Shown here piece after piece: positions 14,568 to 21,416 of a stretch of DNA of 21,416 bases; within the stretch, counting starts at the first letter, position 1, and each line of letters opens with the position of its first letter. The stretch is from positions 1-21,416 of the forward strand of contig CAKTYF010000025.1 of assembly GCA_934631995.1 (NCBI GenBank), written 5' to 3'. The stretch is from an uncultured Eggerthellaceae bacterium. GTDB lineage: Bacteria; Actinomycetota; Coriobacteriia; Coriobacteriales; Eggerthellaceae. Below the pieces are notes generated by a model. It worked only from the letters and a program-made list of their open reading frames with translations. It had not been told where the DNA came from and did not search any database. Both the position numbers and the translations under genes were made by a program.

Positions 14568-15767
14568 ATGTCTCAAGAACAAGCTTGCTTGTCATTTTTT
14601 GAGCGCTCTCGAAGGGCGTTTGTTGGTGTTGCGTTGTGCGTGTTGCTGTGTGCGGCGGCGCTGGTGATAATGTCTGCGCCGCTCGTGGCGCTGGCAGCTC
14701 AGCCAAACCCGCTTGACCATGCAGCTCTTGCTGAGCAACAGGCGGATGAACAGGCGAAAGGCGAAAATGGCGATGCTACTGATGCGGAAGGCTCGACGGT
14801 TGGCGGCGTTGACATGCTTGCGCTGGCTGATCGTGCAGCGGCGGCGTGCGCGTGGTCGTTAACCTCTTCGGGATATGTTGCCGAGGATGGACAGACCATC
14901 ATTTCCGGTGCGCTAGCTAAGGGTATCGATGTAAGCGAGCATCAGAAGAGCATTGATTGGGAAGCGGTCAAGGCTGACGGTGTAACGTTTGCCATCCTTC
15001 GCGTTGGCTATGGCGGTGATTATTCCGACCAGGACGATAAATATTTCGCGTACAACGTTTCGGAATGCGAGCGCTTGGGCATTCCTTATGGCGTGTATTT
15101 GTACTCGTACGCGTACGATGCTGCTTCGGCTCGGTCGGAGGCGAAGCACGTTCTGCGTGTTTTGGGAAACCATAAGCCCAGCTACCCGGTCTATTACGAT
15201 TTGGAATACACGTCGGGTGGATTGCCGGCGGGCAATGATGGCAGTGGCGCGGTGAGTATCACGAACGACGATTTGAGCGAATTTGCTACGATTTTCTGCA
15301 ACGCGATTTCCGAGGCGGGCTATACACCAGGCATTTATGCGAATCTGAACTGGTGGAACAACTATTTGACCGATTCTTGCTTCTCTCAGTGGGAACGCTG
15401 GGTTGCCCAGTACAACAATCAGTGCAGCTACCAGGGAGAATATAAGGTGTGGCAATCCGCAAGCGATGCATCGGTTGCGGGTGTGAATGGATACGTTGAC
15501 GTTGATTTTGACTACTACCCGTATCGCGGCGGGGCGGGCTATAAGCGTGCCGATTTGAACATGAATGGGAAAGTGAATGTGGTCGATGCCCAGTTTGCCT
15601 ACGATCTGGTCTGTGGGAACGCGGACGTGCAACAAAAATTCCTTGCGCAGGGCGTGGTATGGACCGATAAAACCGTGTGTTATTTCGTGGATATAAACGG
15701 TGATGGATCCATGGATGCCTCTGATGCTTTTGCCATTCAGTGGGGCGCGTTGCACGGAACGTTGTAG
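14568..15767 (+). CDS. Exported GH25 lysozyme with dockerin-like C-terminus
   Basis: From ATG 14568 (AAAAGAGG upstream) the product has 399 residues. A basic segment and hydrophobic stretch (about 14-45, ending VALAAQ) form a signal peptide or anchor. An Ala/Glu-rich linker follows. Residues about 118-318 are a glycoside hydrolase family 25 muramidase, with GIDVSEHQ (119-126), the catalytic-type YYDLEY (Asp211, Glu213) and a closing YVDVDFDYY. Residues 328-399 are a dockerin-like module with two calcium-loop repeats, DLNMNGKVNVVDAQ and DINGDGSMDASDAF. The family cleaves peptidoglycan between MurNAc and GlcNAc. The dockerin closely resembles that of the protein at 5738-6451, and both end in an HG-x-L tail. 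Confidence 0.88.
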   Translation: MSQEQACLSFFERSRRAFVGVALCVLLCAAALVIMSAPLVALAAQPNPLDHAALAEQQADEQAKGENGDATDAEGSTVGGVDMLALADRAAAACAWSLTSSGYVAEDGQTIISGALAKGIDVSEHQKSIDWEAVKADGVTFAILRVGYGGDYSDQDDKYFAYNVSECERLGIPYGVYLYSYAYDAASARSEAKHVLRVLGNHKPSYPVYYDLEYTSGGLPAGNDGSGAVSITNDDLSEFATIFCNAISEAGYTPGIYANLNWWNNYLTDSCFSQWERWVAQYNNQCSYQGEYKVWQSASDASVAGVNGYVDVDFDYYPYRGGAGYKRADLNMNGKVNVVDAQFAYDLVCGNADVQQKFLAQGVVWTDKTVCYFVDINGDGSMDASDAFAIQWGALHGTL

Positions 15768-15812
15768 GGAAAACTATAGCTAGGTTCTTAGTTTCCGGCT
15801 GAAGTTAAGCTG

Positions 15813-15840
15813 ACCCGTCGTCTTTTGCGGCGGGTTTTTT
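15813..15840 (+). terminator. Intrinsic terminator after the GH25 gene
   Basis: ACCCGTCG (15813-15820) pairs with CGGCGGGT (15828-15835), with one G-T wobble, followed by a T-run through 15840. This is a strong rho-independent terminator 45 bp after the stop. Confidence 0.85.
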
Positions 15841-16114
15841 CTTGCTGTTTCATGATGAGGCGTTACTGTTTGGGCGTCCGTTCATGCTGCTTCTCCGTCC
15901 CTCCTTTCTGTTAAGAGGCGCTAAAAAGCTAAGGGTGTCGAAGAGTTAAAAATCACTTAAAACTGCGTGTTTTCACTATTAGTATTTGATGTTATTTATA
16001 TTATTAATACTAAATATTAATAATATCTGACCTGGGAAAATGGAAAATCCTGTACTAACCAGATCATGTAGGCAGTGCCTAGCCCCTGGACGCGGGTGCG
16101 AAACGGCTTGGGGA
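15841..16114. other. AT-rich intergenic region with perfect palindromes
   Basis: No gene is supported between the terminator and the minus-strand transporter stop. ATATTATTAATA (15998-16009) and TATTAATAATAT (16015-16026) are perfect 12-bp arms around CTAAA. A shorter TAGGCA-G-TGCCTA palindrome lies at 16069-16081. The AT-palindrome has no T-tract and could be a weak terminator for the minus gene or a protein-binding site. Confidence 0.4.
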
Positions 16115-16984
16115 CTACACCCACCACGCCATAGCGGCAGTGCCCAACACGATAAGAAGCAACCCCAGCGCTGACTTCTTCGAAAGCTTCTCCTTGAATA
16201 CGAAGTAAGCGAACAGCACCGAAACAAGCAGTGACAGTTTGTCGATTTGCACGACCACGCTCACTTGACCCATGGCAATGGCATAATAGTAGAACAGCCA
16301 AGATGCCCCGGTGGCAAGACCCGATGCCGCCAAGAATCCCAATTCGGAACGCTTCACGTTGGGCACTTGGGCCAGCTTTCCTTTCATCGCAACGATGATC
16401 AACGCCATTATCAGCACAACGCAGGCACGAATGGCGGTTGCAAGGTTCGATTCAACGCCCTCGGTGCCGATCTTTGCCAGCACAGAAGTGAGTGCCGCAA
16501 ACACAGCGGCACCAATTGCCCACGCAAGCCAGGTTCTCCCTTCGTGTTTGCCTGTTGCTTGCTTCTTTTCGATCATCATGAACGTTCCTACTGTGATAAC
16601 GGCGGTGCCCATGAGCTTAACGGCAAGATTGCTTGTCTCGCCGAACAGGACAATTGCCAGGAGTACCGCAAGAACGGTGCTCATTTTGTCAACGGGGACC
16701 ACCTTGTTCACGTCGCCTACGGAAAGCGCCTTAAAGTAGCAGATCCACGACCCACCCGTTGCAAGCCCCGACAAAATAAGGAAGAGCCACGACTGCGTGC
16801 TGATGTTCGCAACGGCGCTCAAAGGACCCGCTGCCGCTGCCATAATCCAGGCGAAAACCAGCACGACGCAGGTGCGCAGCGCCGTTGCGACGTCGGAATC
16901 GGTGGTTTTGATTCCGCATTTCGCAAGGATCGACACGATTCCTGCGAAAAAGGCCGATGCGAATGCGGCAAGAATCCAAGACAA
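16115..16984 (-). CDS. EamA-family transporter
   Basis: This is an integral membrane protein of about 289 residues with ten hydrophobic segments in two EamA repeats. Each repeat carries the same signature: SGLATGGSWICYFKAL-GDVNKVVPVDKMS in the first and SGLATGASWLFYYYA-GQVSVVVQIDKLS in the second, showing internal duplication. The substrate is unknown. I chose TTG 16984 because AAAGGA lies about six bases upstream on the minus strand and the protein then begins directly with the first membrane helix. GTG 17014 would add ten residues but has a poor ribosome binding site. Confidence 0.82.
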   Translation of the reverse strand: MSWILAAFASAFFAGIVSILAKCGIKTTDSDVATALRTCVVLVFAWIMAAAAGPLSAVANISTQSWLFLILSGLATGGSWICYFKALSVGDVNKVVPVDKMSTVLAVLLAIVLFGETSNLAVKLMGTAVITVGTFMMIEKKQATGKHEGRTWLAWAIGAAVFAALTSVLAKIGTEGVESNLATAIRACVVLIMALIIVAMKGKLAQVPNVKRSELGFLAASGLATGASWLFYYYAIAMGQVSVVVQIDKLSLLVSVLFAYFVFKEKLSKKSALGLLLIVLGTAAMAWWV

Positions 16985-17382
16985 GCTGCTTCCTTTCCCA
17001 AGCAACGAATTCACCTGATTATACGTCCCTTTCCGATGTGCGGGGAGGGAGGCTGGGACCTAGCTTGATGGCATCATGGGGGAAGCCGTCCTTTTTGGCG
17101 CACGTGGGAAGAGGCGAGGGGTCGGTACTGCGATAGGGGCGAAGAGGTCCTTTCCGGTGTGCGGGGCGGGGCGTTGCGCACCCGGCAAATTCGTAGTGGT
17201 ATTGTTTGTTCTGTTTTGCGTGTAATGTCTGCGTGAGAACCGTTAAAATAGAAGGGTTATAAGCGCGGAAGATGCTCGGGCGCGAGAACGCGGCAAACGC
17301 GGGAGGCATTTTCCTGCGGCGGCTGAATCGCCAAAGCATCGAACAAGGAACTGCGCGCAGAAAAACGAAAAGGAGACGAGCG
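16985..17382. other. Intergenic region between divergent transporter and YhcH-like genes
   Basis: No gene is supported in these 398 bp. An 18-bp direct repeat with one mismatch (CCTTTCCGATGTGCGGGG at 17028-17045, and 17149-17166) lies 121 bp apart. A TAAAAT at 17245-17250 is a possible -10 for the + strand gene but lacks a well-spaced -35. The frame of the downstream gene is open from ATG 17272, but that stretch lacks family similarity. Confidence 0.4.
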
Positions 17383-17838
17383 ATGCTGTTTTCAACGGAA
17401 ATGAAAGATCTTGCCAAGATTTGCCCGAAGGCGGCGAACTTCTGGGCGCAGCATGATATGGCTGCGCTTGAAAACGGCAGCTACGACTTGGGCGATGGCG
17501 AGTGCGTGAACGTGATGTCGTACGATACGAAGCCTCGCTCTCAAAAAGAATACGAAGCGCACGAAGAATACGTTGACATTCAGTGCGTTATTGCTGGCCA
17601 GGAATATTTGGAAGTTGCGCCGGTGCAGAATCTTGAGGTCACGAAGGCGTTTGATGCTGCTGATGACTACGCGCTGTACAGTAACAACGTGACGGGCGAG
17701 GCCTTCCTTATGACGCCGGGCCGCTTCGCCATTGTGTTTCCTGCCGACGCGCATATGCCGGGCGTTTGCGTTGATGCGCCCCAGGCGGTGAAGAAAGCGG
17801 TGTTCAAGATTAAAGTGGCCTCGCTGGCTGCGCTGTAG
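17383..17838 (+). CDS. YhcH/YjgK/YiaL (NanQ-like) family protein
   Basis: This 151-residue cupin-like protein carries the family motif HEEYVDIQ (residues 60-67), with the metal-ligand-type His and Glu, and a second His in FPADAHMPG (119-127), followed by KKAVFKIKV. Characterised members include NanQ, a sialic acid anomerase, and EbgC. A role in sugar anomer interconversion is likely, but the substrate is not shown. ATG 17383 has AGGAG seven bases upstream. It is followed by an asparagine-synthetase-like gene after about 155 bp containing a GCAACGT/ACGTTGC hairpin (17877-17900). Confidence 0.85.
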   Translation: MLFSTEMKDLAKICPKAANFWAQHDMAALENGSYDLGDGECVNVMSYDTKPRSQKEYEAHEEYVDIQCVIAGQEYLEVAPVQNLEVTKAFDAADDYALYSNNVTGEAFLMTPGRFAIVFPADAHMPGVCVDAPQAVKKAVFKIKVASLAAL

Positions 17839-17993
17839 CACGGAGGTGTAGTGCGCAAGGCGTGAAAAGCGTGGCGGCAACGTGCGCGCAGCTACGTTGC
17901 GCGGTACTGTGGCGGATTCGTTGCTTTGCTGCGGCGCTCCACTTCTTGCGAGCGACTTCTGCGACCTGCTGATTCGAATTGAAAGGACAACCT

Positions 17994-19589
17994 GTGATTG
18001 AGCTGAAGGCGTATGCCGGATTGATTCGCAACCATAAAGAACTTGCATCTGAGCTGGGTGTATGCACCAATGGACTGGCGCGCGACCAACGCGAGGAGCG
18101 TTTGATGGTGGCCGCTTACGAGCGGTGGGGAACGCAGATGGGCACCCATATCAATGGTCAGTTCGCCGCTGCGCTCTTCGACACTGAAAGTCAGCAGCTG
18201 TTTTGCTTGCGTGACATTCTGGGCGCGGAGCTCTTTTTCTATTACCAGACGGCGGATGGGCACGTTCTGGTGGGCACGAGCATCAGCGATTTGTTTGACC
18301 AGCCTGGATTTGTGCGCGAGCTCAATCAGGAAATGATTCAGTTCTATTTGGCGTTCACCTACTTGCCCGGCGAAGAAACCCTGTTCAAGGGCGTGTTCAA
18401 GCTGCAGCCAGGTGGATATTTGACGTACAGCGACGCGCAGGGGCTCAAGCTGGGAACATATTGGGACCTGTCATTTGAGCCCGACGAGTCGAAGACGCTT
18501 GACCAGTGGGCAAGCGACGTGGATGCTGCCATGGAAGCAAGCCTGCGCGACATTTGCGAGCCCGACCAGGTGTGCGACGGCTTTCTTTCGGGCGGCGTGG
18601 ATTCGTCGTTCATTGTGGCGAAGAGCCGCGCGCGCACGGGATTTTGTGCGGCGTATGAAAATCAGCAGGCAAGCGAAGAGGAAGATGCGCGTGCCACGGC
18701 GGAGTTTTTGGGTCGCAATTTCGAAGGACTTACGGTAACGCCCGAAGAGTTCCTGGGAAACGTTGATGAGTTTCTGCGTGCTTTCGAGCTGCCCACGGCC
18801 GATGTTGCTGCGCTCTCTCTGTATTCCGCGTGCAAGCAGATTGTGGCGGGCGGCAAGTCCGAGTTGTGTTTTTCGGGCGAAGGTGCCGATGAGTTTTTCG
18901 CCGGATACAGCGTGTATTGTCACACGCCGGCGCTTCGCAAGCTGCTCGAGCCGGTCTATCACGGCACCACGTACATCATGAATGCGAAAGAGCAGAAGCG
19001 TTTTGCCGCGCAGTATTTCCCGAACCGTTCCACAGAGGAATTTGTCAAGCAGCGTTCGGCGGCGGGTGCTGTCTACGATGAGCTGGGGCAAAAGCTCTAC
19101 ACCGACCTGCGCGCGTATTTCGAGGGCAGCATTCTGTATAACTCCACGAAGATCGCGCGTGGCACGGGCCTTGATATTCGCATGCCGTTCTGCGATTTGC
19201 GCATGTTCGAGATTGCGCGCACCATGCCGTCGCGCTTCAAGACTACCGATCAGGGGAATAAGCTGGCGCTTCGCGCAGCGGCGGCACGCGTGTTGCCGCA
19301 CGACGTTGCGTACCGCAAGAAGCTGGGTTTCCCCGTGCCGGTGCGTGCGTGGCTGGCAACTGAGCCGTTCATGGCGGAAATCGAGCGTGCGCTGACAAGC
19401 GATGCGGCGAAATGCCTGCTCAACGCGGATGAGCTGAGCTGTTTGCTGGCGGCGTTCAAGGGCGAGAAACCAGCGGCACACGGGCATTGGTACAAGCGCC
19501 ACGAGCCGCTTTTGTGGCGCTACGTGTGGACGTGCTATACCTTGGTGCGCTGGTACGAGCTGTTTTTCCTGGATGGGGCAGCTGACTAG
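17994..19589 (+). CDS. Asparagine-synthetase-like protein lacking the glutaminase cysteine
   Basis: From GTG 17994 (AAAGGA upstream) the product has 531 residues. The N-terminal class II amidotransferase-like domain (1-155) begins MIELKAYAGLI, where AsnB proteins begin MCGI, so the Cys2 nucleophile is absent; the domain is also shortened. The C-terminal synthetase domain keeps the PP-loop SGGVDSS (199-205), SGEGADEFFAGY (294-305) and RMPFCD. Family members activate a carboxylate with ATP. Without the Cys it may use free ammonia or carry out another amide- or ring-forming reaction, as in beta-lactam synthetase-like enzymes. TTG 17979 is an alternative start that adds five residues and still no Cys. 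Confidence 0.8.
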   Translation: MIELKAYAGLIRNHKELASELGVCTNGLARDQREERLMVAAYERWGTQMGTHINGQFAAALFDTESQQLFCLRDILGAELFFYYQTADGHVLVGTSISDLFDQPGFVRELNQEMIQFYLAFTYLPGEETLFKGVFKLQPGGYLTYSDAQGLKLGTYWDLSFEPDESKTLDQWASDVDAAMEASLRDICEPDQVCDGFLSGGVDSSFIVAKSRARTGFCAAYENQQASEEEDARATAEFLGRNFEGLTVTPEEFLGNVDEFLRAFELPTADVAALSLYSACKQIVAGGKSELCFSGEGADEFFAGYSVYCHTPALRKLLEPVYHGTTYIMNAKEQKRFAAQYFPNRSTEEFVKQRSAAGAVYDELGQKLYTDLRAYFEGSILYNSTKIARGTGLDIRMPFCDLRMFEIARTMPSRFKTTDQGNKLALRAAAARVLPHDVAYRKKLGFPVPVRAWLATEPFMAEIERALTSDAAKCLLNADELSCLLAAFKGEKPAAHGHWYKRHEPLLWRYVWTCYTLVRWYELFFLDGAAD

Positions 19590-19708
19590 AACTGGCGTGG
19601 AAGGGGTCGAGCGAAGGGTCCAGCTGGGGTGGCGCGATGCCGCACCAGCTGCGATTTGAGCTGCGCCCCAGGTGGGAGCAGCAGGTTTACTGTTCGAGCG
19701 GCGGCCGA
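19590..19708. other. Convergent intergenic region with hairpin
   Basis: CAGCTGG (19621-19627) and CCAGCTG (19645-19651) form a stem with further partial pairing inside. It lies between the + synthetase gene and the minus WYL gene. No T-tract follows, so terminator status is uncertain. Confidence 0.35.
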
Positions 19709-20716
19709 CTAGACTGAGGTGTTTGCGTTCGAATCCTCGTAGCTGCGTAAGATGCTGCGAAGGTGGGCGGCGTATGCCGCGCGCGTGCTCTGCGGCGCTT
19801 CAATGGTGATGTCTTCGCCAAATTGCGCGAGCCATCCGTAGAACGTGGGGCTTTCCATTACCGTTACGTGCACACGCGCGATACCTTTTTCGGCTGGTGT
19901 GACCAGAACGTCTTCCCCGAAACGATCCACCACTGCGTTCATAGCCGAGGCCTTCGCTAAAAGCGTGACCGTTGTCGGCTGTCCGTTGAACATGTCGAAG
20001 CTGCGTTGCTGATACTGCGTGGCGTCGAAGGCAGCAATGCGCTCGTTGCGCGTGGCCTCTTCTTCCGATACGTTGATGTTGAGCATGCGGTCAACGCGAT
20101 AATTCACGAAGCTTTCGTGTCGCTCGCTCCAGGCTACCAGGTAATAGCAGTCGTTCGTATAGAGCAGCTGAACAGGGGTTTCTTTGTAGATGGCACCCTT
20201 GCGTCGCAGCACCCGCTTCTTGTTTTCGTCGTATTGGAAGTACTTGAACTCGACTTTGCGACGCATCGAAATGGCGCGGCTGATGGCATCTATGTTGTAG
20301 AAAACCGACTCGTTTTGCGCTTTGATGCGGCCCTCCACGTGGATGCGCTTCTTTAAGCTGGCCGCTAGGTGTTTGCTTCCCAGCTTTTCGATGGCGGCAA
20401 CCAGGGTGTCGGCTTTACGTTGGGTCAGGAATTTTGACGACTGCACGGCATCGGCCATTAAGATGAGCTCCTGGTCTTGAAATTCGCGCGTGACCAGCGC
20501 GTATTCAACAGGATTATGCGGAATTTTCTGAATGTCATACCCGAAATCAACAAGGCTTTGAATATCGCGGTAAAACGTTTTCCGCTCCACTTTAATGCCA
20601 CGCTCCGCCAAGCGTTCGCACAACTGCGGGCGCGTTAGGCCGTGGTTTTCGTCTGTCTCTTCTTGCAGAATACGTGCAAGATAGAGAAGCTTCAGGCGCT
20701 GGTTGGCGGCGGACAT
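19709..20716 (-). CDS. WYL-domain transcriptional regulator
   Basis: This 335-residue regulator has an N-terminal winged helix (about 5-75: QRLKLLYLARIL, RPQLCERLAERGIKVERKTF, YRDIQSLVDFGYDI). A WYL domain follows (about 140-212) with CYYLVAWSERHESFVNYRVDRM. A C-terminal WCX-like region (about 240-325) includes VMESPTFYGWLAQFG. WYL proteins sense nucleic acid or other ligands and often control stress, DNA repair or defence genes. ATG 20716 has AAAGGA on the minus strand. It lies 36 bp downstream of the ATP-binding regulator gene on the same strand, so co-transcription is likely. Confidence 0.88.
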   Translation of the reverse strand: MSAANQRLKLLYLARILQEETDENHGLTRPQLCERLAERGIKVERKTFYRDIQSLVDFGYDIQKIPHNPVEYALVTREFQDQELILMADAVQSSKFLTQRKADTLVAAIEKLGSKHLAASLKKRIHVEGRIKAQNESVFYNIDAISRAISMRRKVEFKYFQYDENKKRVLRRKGAIYKETPVQLLYTNDCYYLVAWSERHESFVNYRVDRMLNINVSEEEATRNERIAAFDATQYQQRSFDMFNGQPTTVTLLAKASAMNAVVDRFGEDVLVTPAEKGIARVHVTVMESPTFYGWLAQFGEDITIEAPQSTRAAYAAHLRSILRSYEDSNANTSV

Positions 20717-20752
20717 GGCGGTTCCTTTCGTGGTCGGGCGATGCGTTGCGGT

Positions 20753-21416
20753 TTAGGGTGTTGCGAGCTTGTACTTCCTGTTTTTGCTGTTGATTGGTGC
20801 TGTGGCGACAATCAACTCTTTTTCTAAAAGTTCCTTCACACGGTTGCGTACCTGAACAACGGAAAGCCCGCTAAGCGTCGATAGCTCTCTTGTCCCCAGC
20901 GTTTCGTTCGTCCGAATAAGGTCCAGAATAATCAATTCGTCGTCTTTCAGCTCTGGCTTGGCTTTTTGTTCTTGATAAGCGCTTCTGAGCAAAATGACCT
21001 TGAAGTTATCGATACCGGCCTTGAATATCGGCTCGTATAGGCCTCTTTCTTTCATGGCGTTTATCATCAAAATGATTCCGGTTCCGTTTCCTTCCGCTGG
21101 CGTCCCGGCTTCGCTGGGAAGAGGAGAGATGCTCATGAGTCGCATAAGCGTTGGATTTCGGCAGCAGGATTGGCCGTCGTCAAGCGTTTCTTCGACTTTT
21201 CCTCCCCAAAGGCTTCCTGGGTTTTGTATTTCGATTCGATCGGAATAGATATCGACAGAAATGCTTTGTCCATCAAAGAGGCTGCCGTATTCGCGGTGGA
21301 TTACCGCGTTACAAAGCGCTTCGCGGAGGACTTCCAAGGGAATTTCCAGCTCATCGACGCGCGCAGCTCCTCTTACAATGGAAGTGGTACGCAAGTTCCT
21401 TGTGATTACACGCAGC
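20753..21416 (-). CDS. ATP-binding transcriptional regulator (AlbA_2/HATPase_c_4-like), partial
   Basis: The frame runs open to the window edge on the minus strand, so the N-terminus is missing; an apparent TTG start at 21394 is within the gene. The visible 221 residues include the GHKL-like segment LREALCNAVIHREYGS, then ISVDIYSDRIEIQNPGSLWGG, and GNGTGIILMINAMKERGL, typical of the HATPase_c_4 domain of RecG-like/AlbA_2 regulators. A C-terminal winged helix follows (about the last 65 residues: DELIILDLIRTNETLGTREL). The missing N-terminus is expected to carry the AlbA_2 domain. The regulated target is unknown. Confidence 0.75.
   Translation of the reverse strand, partial: LRVITRNLRTTSIVRGAARVDELEIPLEVLREALCNAVIHREYGSLFDGQSISVDIYSDRIEIQNPGSLWGGKVEETLDDGQSCCRNPTLMRLMSISPLPSEAGTPAEGNGTGIILMINAMKERGLYEPIFKAGIDNFKVILLRSAYQEQKAKPELKDDELIILDLIRTNETLGTRELSTLSGLSVVQVRNRVKELLEKELIVATAPINSKNRKYKLATP

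Noticed and set aside
14913..15755. Minus-strand open frame (280 codons) opposite the GH25 gene
   Set aside because: It is an antisense shadow; the GH25 and dockerin motifs are on the + strand.
18471..19502. Minus-strand open frame (343 codons) opposite the asparagine-synthetase-like gene
   Set aside because: It is an Arg/Leu-rich shadow of a gene with intact catalytic motifs.

Overview
The window looks like chromosomal DNA of a high-GC actinobacterium, most likely Coriobacteriia (an Eggerthellaceae-type gut or oral anaerobe). This is inferred from gene content and codon style: nagB/glmM amino-sugar genes, GH25 and dockerin-like exported proteins, and frequent GTG/TTG starts with purine-rich ribosome binding sites. 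No rRNA or tRNA gene was seen, so the taxonomy is only a moderate-confidence inference. The first ~1.7 kb is much more AT-rich than the rest and looks acquired.

Layout. 1-1700: an AT-rich, strongly A-skewed non-coding array, then a ParA-type ATPase (678-1262) overlapping a small protein with a C-terminal ribbon-helix-helix-like domain (1255-1662). This has the layout of a plasmid-style partition cassette. 1696-3150: a DUF523-DUF5662 fusion. 3224-3637: a pyridoxamine-phosphate-oxidase-fold protein. 3733-3967: a MITE-like inverted-repeat element. 4032-5147 (-): a malate/lactate-type dehydrogenase. 5738-6451: an exported protein with Fn3-like and dockerin-like parts. 6959-10075: the amino-sugar group nagB, glmM and a GlmU-like left-handed beta-helix transferase. 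10337-11800 (-): a PutP-type sodium/proline symporter, divergent from a LysR regulator at 12164-13036. 13041-13261: a second copy of the inverted-repeat element. 13416-14378: an EamA transporter. 14568-15767: a GH25 lysozyme with a dockerin-like C-terminus. 16115-16984 (-): a second EamA-type transporter. 17383-17838: a YhcH/NanQ-like protein. 17994-19589: an asparagine-synthetase-like protein lacking the glutaminase cysteine. 19709-20716 (-) and 20753-21416 (-): a WYL regulator behind a partial ATP-binding (HATPase_c_4-like) regulator.

How they work together. NagB and GlmM both use glucosamine-6-phosphate, directing it to glycolysis or to cell-wall precursor synthesis, and the adjacent beta-helix protein could supply the acetyltransferase step. 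The LysR regulator probably controls putP from the shared 363-bp promoter region, which carries palindromic sites. The two dockerin-like exported proteins share a C-terminal module and may dock on a common partner outside this window.

The least explained signals are two. First, two ~220-235 bp elements with matching ~54-nt inverted arms, in which conserved blocks are held at constant spacing. Second, the A-rich repeat array in front of the ParA/ribbon-helix-helix pair. Neither matches a family I can name.
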